From the NCBI RefSeq assembly GCF_014842975.1, contig NZ_JACYXK010000029.1, forward strand, positions 186,001-250,000: a stretch of DNA of 64,000 nucleotides, given 5' to 3'. Shown here in pieces: positions 8,388 through 16,060 of this stretch. Each line of letters begins with the position of its first letter. The stretch's first letter is position 1. Both the position numbers and the translations under genes were made by a program. Under the pieces are notes generated by a model, which saw only the letters and a program-made list of their open reading frames with translations, was not told the DNA's origin and did no database searches. Source of the stretch: Rhodanobacter sp. DHB23 (lineage in GTDB: Bacteria > Pseudomonadota > Gammaproteobacteria > Xanthomonadales > Rhodanobacteraceae).

Positions 8388-9107
8388 ATGCGCGTCAACA
8401 AGTACATCAGCGAAGCCGGCCTGTGCTCGCGCCGCGAGGCGGACGAATGGCTCGTGGCCGGCCGCGTCACCATCAACGGCGAAACGGTCGGCACCGGCGC
8501 CAAGGCGCTGGAAGGCGACGAGGTGCGCGTGGACGGCGAGCTCGTCAAGGCGCGCGTCCTCGCCGCCACGCCGGCCGCGAAGAAGGCCACCTACATCGCG
8601 CTGAACAAGCCGGTGGGCATCACCTGCACCACCGACGCCACGGTGAAGGGCAACATCGTCGATTTCGTCGACCACGCGCAGCGCATCTTCCCGATCGGCC
8701 GGCTGGACAAGGATTCGGAAGGACTGATCCTGCTCACCAGCAACGGCGACATCGTCAACGAGATCCTGCGCGCGGAGAACAACCACGAGAAGGAATACCT
8801 GGTGGCGGTGAACAAGCCGGTCACCGAGGAATTCCTCGCCGGCATGGCGCGCGGCGTGCGCGTGCACGGCCAGATGACCAGGCCCTGCCGCACGCGCAAG
8901 ATCGCGAAGTTCGGCTTCGCCATCGTGCTCACCCAGGGACTGAACCGGCAGATCCGCCTGATGGCGGCGGCGTTCGGCTACCGTGTGACCCAGCTGCGCC
9001 GCGTGCGCATCGTCAACGTGAAGCTCGGACACCTGAAGCCCGGCCAGTGGCGCAACCTCACCGATGCGGAGTTGAAGGGCCTGCTGCCCGGCCGCACGCA
9101 GTGGTGA
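8388..9107 (+). CDS. rluF: 23S rRNA pseudouridine(2604) synthase
   Basis: 239 residues. An S4 RNA-binding domain (MRVNKYISEAGLCSRREAD, about 1-60) precedes the RsuA/RluB/E/F-type catalytic domain with GRLDKDSEGL, whose second Asp-containing stretch carries the catalytic Asp. ENNHEKEYLV and LTQGLNRQIRLM match E. coli RluF better than RluB or RluE. It isomerises U2604 (RluF also U2605) in helix 74 of 23S rRNA. The C-terminal tail of E. coli RluF (about 50 residues) is missing here. Flanked by two REP palindromes; no operon partner is evident. Confidence 0.9.
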   Translation: MRVNKYISEAGLCSRREADEWLVAGRVTINGETVGTGAKALEGDEVRVDGELVKARVLAATPAAKKATYIALNKPVGITCTTDATVKGNIVDFVDHAQRIFPIGRLDKDSEGLILLTSNGDIVNEILRAENNHEKEYLVAVNKPVTEEFLAGMARGVRVHGQMTRPCRTRKIAKFGFAIVLTQGLNRQIRLMAAAFGYRVTQLRRVRIVNVKLGHLKPGQWRNLTDAELKGLLPGRTQW

Positions 9108-9129
9108 GCCACGGCCTCATGCATGTGCC

Positions 9130-9207
9130 GTAGGAGCGCACCCTGTGCGCGATTGCCTTTCGCTCTGATCGAACATCGGAGCAATCGCGCACAGGGTGCG
9201 CTCCTAC
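9130..9207. repeat. GTAG-type REP palindrome, copy 2 (perfect arms)
   Basis: Two 27-bp arms (9130-9156 and 9181-9207) are exact reverse complements around a 24-bp loop, starting GTAGGAGCGC and ending GCGCTCCTAC. It lies between the convergent rluF and tsaD genes, where a transcript from either side would form a very stable hairpin and could stop or stabilise mRNA. Confidence 0.9.
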
Positions 9208-9218
9208 GACACGAATCA

Positions 9219-10334
9219 TCAGGCTGCGGGCAAGTCTTCCAGGTTCCAGCGCGGGCGCACCTCGACTGCCTCGCCCTGATGCTGGCCGCTGGCCAGCCGG
9301 ATCGCCCCGGCCAGTGCGATCATCGCGCCGTTGTCGGTACAGAACGCGAGGCGCGGGAAATAGGTGCGGAAACCGTCCCTTTCGCCTGCCGCGGCCAAGT
9401 TCGCGCGCAGGCGGCGGTTGGCGCCCACGCCGCCCGCGATCACCAGCCGCTGCGCACCGGCAGCCTCCAGCGCACGGCGGCACTTGATGACCAGCGTATC
9501 GACGATGGCCTCCTCGAACGCGCGGGCGATGTCGGCACGGGTCTGCTCGCCCTGGTCGGAATGCTGCCAGGCCAGCAGTACCTGCGTCTTGAGCCCGGAG
9601 AAACTGAAATCCAGCCCCGGCCGGTCGGTCATCGGCCGCGAGAAGCGGAACGTACCGGGCCTGCCCTGCTCGGCCAGCCTGGCCAGCGCCGGGCCGCCGG
9701 GATACGGCAGCCCCATCAGCTTGGCGGTCTTGTCGAAGGCCTCGCCGGCGGCATCGTCCAGCGTGTCGCCGAGGATGGTGTATTCGCCGATGGCCTTCAC
9801 CTGGACCAGCAGCGAGTGGCCACCGGAAACCAGCAGGGCGACGAAGGGCGGTTTTGGCGGGTCTTCTTCCAGCAGGGGCGCCAGCAGGTGGCCTTCCATG
9901 TGGTGCACGCCGATCGCCGGCACGCCCAGCGCCCAGGCCAGTGCGCGCCCGGCCGCCGCGCCCACCAGCAGGGCGCCGACCAGGCCGGGGCCGGCGGTGT
10001 AGGCCACGCCGCCGAGGTCGGCGGGCGTCAGCCCGGCCTCGGCCAGCGCCTCGCGCACCAGCGGCAGCAGCTTGCGCACGTGGTCGCGGCTGGCCAGCTC
10101 CGGCACCACGCCGCCGTAGTCGGCGTGCAGCTTGACCTGGCTGTACAGGGCGTGGGCCAGCAGGCCGCGGCCCGGCGCGTCCGGCTCCCAGCGCAGGATC
10201 GCCACGCCGGTCTCGTCGCAGGAGGACTCGATGCCCAGCACCGGCTTGCCCGCCACGGGCAGGCGGGCGGCGGCTTCCGGCTGGGGCTTTGAAAATCTCT
10301 GGTCGGTCACGGTATACTTCGCGGCTCGCTGCAT
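9219..10334 (-). CDS. tsaD: tRNA N6-adenosine threonylcarbamoyltransferase
   Basis: Up to 371 residues. Kae1/TsaD family: [12 protein letters not shown] at the start of the domain, the metal-binding [10 protein letters not shown] motif, SGGHSLL and [12 protein letters not shown]. With TsaB and TsaE it transfers the threonylcarbamoyl group to A37 of ANN-reading tRNAs; essential in most bacteria. The start is uncertain: ATG at 10334, GTG at 10310 or GTG at 10256 are possible, and the family usually begins only a few residues before VLGIESS, so a shorter form is likely. The rpsU promoter lies inside the longest version. Divergent from rpsU, as in many gammaproteobacteria. Confidence 0.95.
   Translation of the reverse strand: MQRAAKYTVTDQRFSKPQPEAAARLPVAGKPVLGIESSCDETGVAILRWEPDAPGRGLLAHALYSQVKLHADYGGVVPELASRDHVRKLLPLVREALAEAGLTPADLGGVAYTAGPGLVGALLVGAAAGRALAWALGVPAIGVHHMEGHLLAPLLEEDPPKPPFVALLVSGGHSLLVQVKAIGEYTILGDTLDDAAGEAFDKTAKLMGLPYPGGPALARLAEQGRPGTFRFSRPMTDRPGLDFSFSGLKTQVLLAWQHSDQGEQTRADIARAFEEAIVDTLVIKCRRALEAAGAQRLVIAGGVGANRRLRANLAAAGERDGFRTYFPRLAFCTDNGAMIALAGAIRLASGQHQGEAVEVRPRWNLEDLPAA
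10289..10318 (+). promoter_or_regulatory. Sigma-70 promoter of rpsU
   Basis: TTGAAA at 10289-10294 and TATACT at 10313-10318, 18 bp apart, each one mismatch from consensus. It points at rpsU, whose ATG is 60 bp downstream. It overlaps the 5' end of the divergent tsaD gene if that gene starts at 10334. Confidence 0.7.
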
Positions 10335-10377
10335 TCAACAGTCCCGGAAGCGGGACAGATTAACACCCGGAGTATCC

Positions 10378-10593
10378 ATGCCCAACGTCAAAGTCCGCGA
10401 GAACGAGCCGTTCGAAGTCGCGCTGCGTCGTTTCAAGCGTACCTGCGAGAAGGCCGGCGTCCTGGCCGAAACCCGCAAGCGCGAGTTCTACGAAAAGCCG
10501 ACCCAGGAGCGCAAGCGCAAGCGTGCCGCTGCGGTGAAGCGCCACCTGCGCCGTCTGTCGCGCGACGTTTCGCGCAAGACCCGGCTGTACTGA
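10378..10593 (+). CDS. rpsU: 30S ribosomal protein S21
   Basis: 71 residues, the normal bS21 length. [19 protein letters not shown] start and the very basic tail ([17 protein letters not shown]) are diagnostic. It binds the 30S platform near the anti-Shine-Dalgarno end of 16S rRNA. CCCGGAG at 10366-10372 is a fair ribosome binding site. First gene of the rpsU-yqeY-dnaG neighbourhood that in many gammaproteobacteria forms the macromolecular synthesis operon. Confidence 0.98.
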   Translation: MPNVKVRENEPFEVALRRFKRTCEKAGVLAETRKREFYEKPTQERKRKRAAAVKRHLRRLSRDVSRKTRLY

Positions 10594-10600
10594 GTCTGCC

Positions 10601-10618
10601 GCGGCGCTTCCGCGCCGC
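10601..10618 (+). terminator. Hairpin after rpsU
   Basis: GCGGCGC-TTCC-GCGCCGC, a perfect 7-bp stem with a TTCC loop, 8 bp after the rpsU stop. There is no T-run behind it, so it may be an RNA-stabilising or attenuating hairpin and not a full terminator. Confidence 0.45.
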
Positions 10619-10755
10619 GCAGGCAGGACACGCGGCTGGCGCGACCGCTCGCTGCCGCCGCCCGCATCCGGATTCGACCAGCCGGTGTTGCCGCAAGGCG
10701 ACGCCGGCTTTGTCGTTTCCGTAAAATGTCCAATCCATCCACCGGAACACCCGCC

Positions 10756-11202
10756 ATGACGCTCAAGCAGCAGCTCACCGACGACATGAAGGCCGCCATG
10801 CGCGGCGGCGACAAGCACCGCCTCGGCGTGATCCGGCTGATCCTCGCGGCGGTCAAGCAGCGCGAGGTGGACGAGCGCATCGAGCTGGACGACGTCCAGA
10901 CCCTGGCCGTGCTGGAGAAGATGCTCAAGCAACGCAAGGACTCGGTGAGCCAGTACGTCGCCGGCAACCGCGAGGACCTCGCCGAGGTCGAGCGCGCCGA
11001 GATGGCGGTGATCGAAACCTACCTGCCCGCCCAGCTCGACGACGCCGAGCTGGACGCGCTGATCGCCGCGGCGATCGCCGCCACCGGGGCCAGCTCGCCG
11101 CGCGACATGGGCAAGGTGGTGGCCGCGGTGAAGGAAAAGGCCGCCGGCCGCGCCGACATGGGCAAGGTCTCGGCGCTGATCAAGGCGAAGCTGGCCGGCT
11201 GA
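10756..11202 (+). CDS. yqeY: GatB/YqeY domain protein
   Basis: 148 residues. YqeY family: MTLKQQLTDDMKAAMRGGD start, VIRLILAAVKQREVDER and the C-terminal MGKVVAAVKEKAAGRADMGK helix-turn. The domain resembles the tRNA-binding tail of GatB; members are thought to act on tRNA amidation or tRNA recognition but the exact job is unproven. A position between rpsU and dnaG is conserved in many gammaproteobacteria and supports the call. ATG at 10756 was chosen over an in-frame ATG at 10726 because it matches the family start. Confidence 0.92.
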   Translation: MTLKQQLTDDMKAAMRGGDKHRLGVIRLILAAVKQREVDERIELDDVQTLAVLEKMLKQRKDSVSQYVAGNREDLAEVERAEMAVIETYLPAQLDDAELDALIAAAIAATGASSPRDMGKVVAAVKEKAAGRADMGKVSALIKAKLAG

Positions 11203-11370
11203 AGCGCCGACAGCCAGCGCAGCCAAGGCGCAGCCGCCGCGCCGCGATGCCTGCGACCACGCGCTGCCCACATGCCTCGCGTTCACGGATGCGTTGCTAC
11301 AAGCGAAAGGGTCAGGGCATCGCCCGGCACCCTTTCGCACGCGGCCCGTTGCCGGCCGCAGGAGGAACGC

Positions 11371-11541
11371 ATGCTCAAGTGGGCCATCATCTTCGCCATC
11401 ATCTCGCTGGTCACCGGATTGTTCGGTTTCCGCGGCATTTCCAGCGCGGCCGCCACCATCGCCAAATTCCTGTTCGCGGTCTTCGTGATCCTGTTCCTGA
11501 TCGCCGTGCTGGCCGTGATCGGGGTGTTCCATATCCTGTAG
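11371..11541 (+). CDS. DUF1328 (YtjA-type) small membrane protein
   Basis: 56 residues with two membrane helices ([17 protein letters not shown] and [22 protein letters not shown]), the usual DUF1328 build. A perfect AGGAGG ribosome binding site at 11360-11365 fixes the start at 11371; the longer upstream frame is not needed. Function of the family is unknown, members are often stress-induced. 168 bp after yqeY. Confidence 0.85.
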   Translation: MLKWAIIFAIISLVTGLFGFRGISSAAATIAKFLFAVFVILFLIAVLAVIGVFHIL

Positions 11542-11556
11542 CACCTCGCCGCCGCC

Positions 11557-11579
11557 CCTTCTCCTCTTCGGGGAGAAGG
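11557..11579. terminator. Hairpin between convergent genes
   Basis: CCTTCTCC and GGAGAAGG pair over 8 bp around a 7-base loop, 15 bp after the DUF1328 gene and about 100 bp before the end of the convergent acetyltransferase gene. No clear T-run. This type of CTTCTCC/GGAGAAG palindrome is common between convergent genes in related genomes. Confidence 0.4.
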
Positions 11580-11679
11580 CCGGGATGAACGGCGGGTGCT
11601 CGCCGCGGCCACCCTGGATCGAAGCAAGCCCGGATGGATCACCACCGCGGGATCGGCCTCCTCGCCGCGGAAGAAGCCT

Positions 11680-12318
11680 CTAGCCCACCACACGCTCCAT
11701 CCGCCGATGGTCCGGCACCGTGCCCTGCGCATTGGCCAGCATGGACGCCCGCTCGCCGGTCACCTCGAACCCCTGCCGCGCGTAGAGCGCCTGCGCCCGC
11801 GGGTTGCTTGCCGCCACATCCAGCACCATGCGGCTGCGGCCGCTTTGCACACCGCGCCTGATCAGTTCGTCGATCAGCGCCCGGCCCATGCCCTGCCCGC
11901 GCAGCGCGGGCGATACGCCAAGGTGCGCGAGGTAATGCATGCCGCGCGAAGGCGGCGGTATCACCCGCTCCACCCTGAGGCCGCGCGCGATCACGCCTGG
12001 CGCGTGGCGCAGGCCGTAGTGCGCGAGGATCTGCCGCGCCGCCGCCAGCGTGAACGCCAGCGCCGCCTCGCCGCCGAAGCCCGCGCCGACCGCCACCACC
12101 ACGCCCTCCAGCTCGCCCACGACGTGGTTGCGCCAGCCGAACTCGCCCGCGCCATCGACGAAGGCACGATGCAGGAAGGCCAGCGCGGAGCTCCGCCCGG
12201 GCACCGCGAACACGTAGTCGAACGCGGCGGGACCCGAACTGTGGATCAGCGGCACCGCTGTGGCCGCGTCCTGGGCCGTGGCCGCGCGGAAGCGCACCTC
12301 CGGAATGTCCGCCATCAT
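11680..12318 (-). CDS. GNAT family N-acetyltransferase
   Basis: 212 residues. The acetyl-CoA binding motif A is LGVSPALRGQGMGRALIDEL (R-G-Q-G-M-G), followed by DVAASNPRAQALYARQGFEVTGE, the typical motif B helix and strand. N-terminal part (PLIHSSGPAAFDYVF) resembles a subgroup of GNATs with an extra helical region. It acetylates an unknown amine in the cytoplasm. Two adjacent ATGs (12318, 12315) follow GGGGAG; the first was used. Inserted on the opposite strand between the yqeY and dnaG genes. Confidence 0.85.
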   Translation of the reverse strand: MMADIPEVRFRAATAQDAATAVPLIHSSGPAAFDYVFAVPGRSSALAFLHRAFVDGAGEFGWRNHVVGELEGVVVAVGAGFGGEAALAFTLAAARQILAHYGLRHAPGVIARGLRVERVIPPPSRGMHYLAHLGVSPALRGQGMGRALIDELIRRGVQSGRSRMVLDVAASNPRAQALYARQGFEVTGERASMLANAQGTVPDHRRMERVVG

Positions 12319-12460
12319 TCGTCTCCCCGCTGAAGCCCGGTCCATGCTAACCAGCGATGCCGGCATTTCCCCGCCGCCAGCCGCGGATTGGCCGGCGCGC
12401 CACCCCTGCGTGGCCGCTACGCCCCATGGCCTGTGTGCGGACGACTCCCGGCACGGACCG

Positions 12461-12487
12461 TGGGGAGATCGTAAACAGGCTCTAAAC
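12461..12487 (+). repeat. Single end-like copy of the mgtA-upstream element
   Basis: TGGGGAG followed by TAAACAGGCTCTAA, ending 11 bp before the dnaG start codon. The same parts (TTGGGGAG, TAAGCAGGCTCT) form the end of the 268-bp palindromic element in front of mgtA (20599-20866), in the same position relative to the start codon. No opposite arm is visible here, so this is a solo end, a relic, or a shared regulatory sequence. Confidence 0.45.
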
Positions 12488-12497
12488 TACCCGGTCT

Positions 12498-14294
12498 ATG
12501 CGCGGCCTGATCCCCGACAGCTTCATCGACGAACTGCTCGCCCGCGTCGACATCGTCGACGTGATCGAGCGGCGCGTGCCGTTGAAGAAGGCCGGGCGCG
12601 AGTGGACCGCGTGCTGCCCGTTCCACGACGAGCGCACGCCCTCGTTCTACGTCAGCCCCGCCAAGCAGTTCTTCCACTGCTTCGGCTGCGGCGCGCACGG
12701 CAGCGCGATCAAGTTCCTGATGGACTACGAGCGGCTGGAGTTTCCCGACGCGGTGGAGGAACTGGCGCAGTCGGTGGGCCTCACCGTGCCGCGCGAAGGC
12801 GGCCGCGACGACCGCCCGCGCGAGGACAAGACCGATCTCTACGACCTGCTCGACGCCAGTGCGCGCTGGTACCAGGAGCAGTTGCCGCGCAATGCCGAAG
12901 CGCAGGCGTACTGCAGGAAGCGCGGCCTGGACGCCGACACCATCGCGCGCTTCCGGCTCGGCTGGGCACCAGCCGGCTACGACGGCGTTACCAAGGCACT
13001 GGGCAACAGCCCGCGGCGGATGGAGCTGCTGACCGAGGCCGGCATGGTTTCCACCGGCGAGCGCGGCAGCCGGTACGACCGCTTCCGCGAACGGCTGATG
13101 TTCCCCATCCTCGACCGCCGCGGGCGCGTGATCGCCTTTGGTGGTCGCGTACTGAGCGGATCTTCGAGCGCGAGTCCTTCGCGCGAAGATCAAGAAGCGG
13201 GCATCCCTGCCCGCACTCCTGAAAAAAGCTCACCCAAATACCTCAACTCCCCCGAGACGCCGCTGTTCCACAAGGGCCGCGAGCTGTTCGCGCTGTGGCA
13301 GGTGAAGCAGGCCAACGCGAACCTGCAGCGCATCGTGGTGGTGGAGGGCTACATGGACGTGATCGCGCTGCACCAGGCCGGGCTGCCGATCGCGGTGGCC
13401 ACGCTGGGCACCGCCACCACGCCCGAGCATACCGAGCTGCTGTTCCGCGCCGCGCCCGACGTGGTGTTCTGCTTCGACGGCGACCGCGCCGGCCGCGCCG
13501 CCGCATGGAAGGCGCTGGATGCCGCGTTGCCGCGGCTGCGCGACGGGCGGCAGGCGTATTTCCTGTTCCTGCCCGATGGCGAGGACCCGGACACGCTGGT
13601 GCGCAAGGAAGGCAGGGACGGTTTCGGGCAGCGCCTGAAGAACGCCACGCCGCTCTCCGACTACTTCTTCGACGAACTGGCGCGCGACGTGGACATGGCC
13701 AGCCTTGACGGCCGCGCGCGGCTCGCCGAGCGCGCACGGCCGCTGATCGCCCGGCTGCCCGATGGCGCCTTCCGCGACCTGATGGCACAGGAACTGGAGC
13801 GGCGCAGCGGCGCGAGCGCGCGTCTCGCGGCCAGTCCTGTCGCACAACAGGCGCAACGACCCGCGAACACGCAGCGCTCGCTGGTGCGCAGCGCCATCGC
13901 CCTGCTGCTGGCCCAGCCCGGCATGGCGGATCAGGTGGAGAAACCCTACCGCTTCCTGCGGCTGGACAAGCCCGGCGTCCCCCTGCTCGCCGAACTGCTC
14001 GACCTCGCGCGCAGCCGCCCCGGCATCAACCCGGCCATGCTGGTGGAGCATTTCGCCGAACGCGCGGAATACCCGGCGCTGCAGAAACTGATGGCCGCCG
14101 CCGTGGTGGGCGAACCGGAAGCGCAACGCACCGAATTCATGGAGGCATTGCTGCGCATGGACGAGCAGGCCGTGGCGCTGCGCCGCGAAACGCTGCACGC
14201 GAAGATGCGCAACGGCCCGCTCGACGATGCAGAGAAGGCCGAGCTGCGCGAGCTGCTGGCGGCACGCGTGCGGCCTGCCGTCGCGCCGGAATGA
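12498..14294 (+). CDS. dnaG: DNA primase, with an in-frame repeat insertion
   Basis: 598 residues. Zinc-binding CHC2 domain with C40, H43, C61, C64 (CCPFH and HCFGCG), then the catalytic core, the TOPRIM motifs VVVEGYMDVIAL and FDGDRAGRAAA, and the C-terminal helicase-binding domain. It makes RNA primers at the replication fork. In the core, the conserved GGRVL (residues 215-219) is normally followed within a few residues by PKYLNSPET; here 26 residues (220-245) rich in Ser, Glu, Arg and Pro stand between them. The inserted DNA is a hairpin repeat (13159-13214) read in frame. Residues needed for catalysis are all present, so the protein is expected to work. Unlike the E. coli order, rpoD does not follow. 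Confidence 0.97.
   Translation: MRGLIPDSFIDELLARVDIVDVIERRVPLKKAGREWTACCPFHDERTPSFYVSPAKQFFHCFGCGAHGSAIKFLMDYERLEFPDAVEELAQSVGLTVPREGGRDDRPREDKTDLYDLLDASARWYQEQLPRNAEAQAYCRKRGLDADTIARFRLGWAPAGYDGVTKALGNSPRRMELLTEAGMVSTGERGSRYDRFRERLMFPILDRRGRVIAFGGRVLSGSSSASPSREDQEAGIPARTPEKSSPKYLNSPETPLFHKGRELFALWQVKQANANLQRIVVVEGYMDVIALHQAGLPIAVATLGTATTPEHTELLFRAAPDVVFCFDGDRAGRAAAWKALDAALPRLRDGRQAYFLFLPDGEDPDTLVRKEGRDGFGQRLKNATPLSDYFFDELARDVDMASLDGRARLAERARPLIARLPDGAFRDLMAQELERRSGASARLAASPVAQQAQRPANTQRSLVRSAIALLLAQPGMADQVEKPYRFLRLDKPGVPLLAELLDLARSRPGINPAMLVEHFAERAEYPALQKLMAAAVVGEPEAQRTEFMEALLRMDEQAVALRRETLHAKMRNGPLDDAEKAELRELLAARVRPAVAPE
13159..13214. repeat. Hairpin repeat inside dnaG coding sequence
   Basis: Two adjacent stem-loops: GATCTTCG (13159-13166) pairs with CGAAGATC (13184-13191), and GCGGGCA-TCCC-TGCCCGC (13197-13214) is a perfect 7-bp stem with a 4-base loop. 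Read on the minus strand the order is stem-loop, TTCTTGATCTTCGC, stem-loop, the same layout as the tandem repeats at 25442-25547 next to ctaE. The sequence keeps the dnaG reading frame open. Confidence 0.75.
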
Positions 14295-14391
14295 ACCCGC
14301 GTGCCGGCCGGACGCCGCATTGCGGAAAGCTTGTCGTCCATGGGTATGGGATCATGCCGCGACGCACGCTGCACGCCCCGCAGGGACGCTG

Positions 14392-15012
14392 ATGGATCTG
14401 CTTGAACGACTGGTCACGATCTTCGCCGAGAACGGCTACGTCGCGGTGTGGATCGCGCTGACCATCTGCGGCCTCGGCCTGCCGTTGCCGGAGGACGTCA
14501 CCCTGGTCGCCGGCGGCGTGATCGCCGGGCTGGGCTACGCCAACGTGCACGTGATGTTCGCGCTGTGCATGGCCGGCGTGCTGCTCGGCGACGCCACCGT
14601 GTTCATGCTCGGCCACCACTACGGCGCGCGCATGCTGAAGTGGCGCTGGGTGGCGCGCGCGCTCCCTCCGGAACGCTTCGAGGTGGTGCAGCACAAGTTC
14701 GCGCGCTACGGCAACCGCGTGCTGTTCGTCGCCCGCTTCCTGCCCGGCATGCGCACCACCATCTACCTGTCCGCCGGCGCCACGCGGCGGGTGTCGCTGC
14801 TGCGCTTCCTGCTGATCGACGCCATCGCCGCGCTGATCAGCGTGCCGGTGTGGGTGTACCTGGGCTATTTCGGCGCCGACAACCACGTGTGGCTGATGAA
14901 GTGGATGCAGCGCGGCCAGAACAGCATGTGGCTGTTGCTCGGCCTGGTGCTGCTGTGCGTGCTGTGGCTGTGGTGGCGACACAGCCGTCGGCGCATCAGC
15001 CAGGACGATTGA
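14392..15012 (+). CDS. DedA family membrane protein
   Basis: 206 residues. DedA/SNARE-associated domain: CGLGLPLPEDVTLVAGG near the N-terminus (the conserved E/P-E-D re-entrant loop), YGNRVLFVARFLPGMRT with the conserved Arg, and GAxxR-like GATRRVSLLRF, plus four to five membrane segments ending in LLLGLVLLCVLWLWW and a basic tail. Family members act as undecaprenyl-phosphate or phospholipid scramblases/flippases at the inner membrane. 97 bp after dnaG, probably read from its own start; the long upstream extension of this frame is not protein-like. Confidence 0.9.
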   Translation: MDLLERLVTIFAENGYVAVWIALTICGLGLPLPEDVTLVAGGVIAGLGYANVHVMFALCMAGVLLGDATVFMLGHHYGARMLKWRWVARALPPERFEVVQHKFARYGNRVLFVARFLPGMRTTIYLSAGATRRVSLLRFLLIDAIAALISVPVWVYLGYFGADNHVWLMKWMQRGQNSMWLLLGLVLLCVLWLWWRHSRRRISQDD

Positions 15013-15150
15013 GGCCCGTCCGGGGGCGAACACCCGGCCATGCCGGCCACGGCCGGCGGTACCGCCGCGCGGCTGCCGATGACTTCCCGCACTGGCACCG
15101 CCGCCGTCGCCGCATTGAACTGCCGACTCCCCCACGCAGGAGTATTGGCC

Positions 15151-16056
15151 ATGTCCAAAAGGATTCTGCTTGCCATCGCCGCGATGCCGCTGGCGACGTC
15201 ACTCTGCGCCGCCGATGCCACGCCGCAATTCGCCGCCGTGCTGCCCTTCCATGACTGCAACGGCATGATCTGCTTCCAGGCCGGCATCGACGGCGGGCAG
15301 CCGCGCACGCTGGCGCTGGATACCGGCGACACCGCCTCGATCATGCTGGACGGTGCCGCCAGGTCGATGGGATGGCGATCGACGCCGGTACTGCGCAACG
15401 GCAAGCCGTTGCCGGGCTTCCAGGACGGCGGACGGCACGTGCTCACGCTGGGCAAGGCGTCGCTGGCGGTGGAGTTCGCCGTGACCGGACCCGCGAGTTT
15501 CGGATCCGCCCCCCTGCCGGCCGACGGCACGCTGGCCTATACCGCGTTCAAGGATCGCGTGCTGCAGATCGATTACCCGCACCATCTTCTGCGGATCTCC
15601 GCGCCCGTCGCATCGGGTACCGTGGCCGCACGCAGCGCCGGCACGCTGCAGCTGATCCGGTTTGGCCATTACGGGCCGCCCATCGTGGTCGGCGGGCCCT
15701 TCACCGTCGACGGCCATCCGGTGCGTGCCCAGATCGACACCATGTACACCGGAACCATGGTGGTCTATGACGCCGCGCTCGCCGGACTGGACCTGCACAA
15801 GCAGGGCACGCCCAGGCTGTTCAGGTACACCGACGGTGGCGTCGAGATGCTGGGCTCGACCGCCCGCAGCCTGGGCTTCGCCGACCGTCGCCTGCTCGGA
15901 TCGAACCCCACGGTCTACTTCGTGGGCTCGGGCAAGAACCCGGTGCACCAGCCGGATGGCCTGTTCGAGGCCACCGTGGGCAATCCGCTCTTCGCGCACA
16001 GCGTGGTGACGATGGACTTCCACGCGATGACGCTGGACGTGCGCCCCGCGGGCTGA
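15151..16056 (+). CDS. Secreted retropepsin-like aspartyl protease family protein
   Basis: 301 residues with signal peptide KRILLAIAAMPLATSLCAA. Two similar lobes are visible: LALDTGDTASIM (D57-T-G) in the first and AQIDTMYTGTMVV (D196-T-M) in the second. The D-T-G and hydrophobic context fit the aspartyl-protease-like fold; the second lobe has DTM in place of DTG, so whether it is an active two-lobe protease is open. Expected in the periplasm or outside. AGGAG at 15138-15142 supports the start. Its stop is 5 bp from that of the convergent Na/Pi transporter gene. Confidence 0.65.
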   Translation: MSKRILLAIAAMPLATSLCAADATPQFAAVLPFHDCNGMICFQAGIDGGQPRTLALDTGDTASIMLDGAARSMGWRSTPVLRNGKPLPGFQDGGRHVLTLGKASLAVEFAVTGPASFGSAPLPADGTLAYTAFKDRVLQIDYPHHLLRISAPVASGTVAARSAGTLQLIRFGHYGPPIVVGGPFTVDGHPVRAQIDTMYTGTMVVYDAALAGLDLHKQGTPRLFRYTDGGVEMLGSTARSLGFADRRLLGSNPTVYFVGSGKNPVHQPDGLFEATVGNPLFAHSVVTMDFHAMTLDVRPAG

Positions 16057-16060
16057 GTAC

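Noticed and set aside
8296-9207. REP pairs around rluF as a composite transposon
   Set aside because: No transposase, and single REPs of the same family occur elsewhere without flanking pairs.
13155-13232. Insertion in dnaG as an intein
   Set aside because: Only about 22-26 extra residues and no splicing motifs (no Cys/Ser block A, no His-Asn end).
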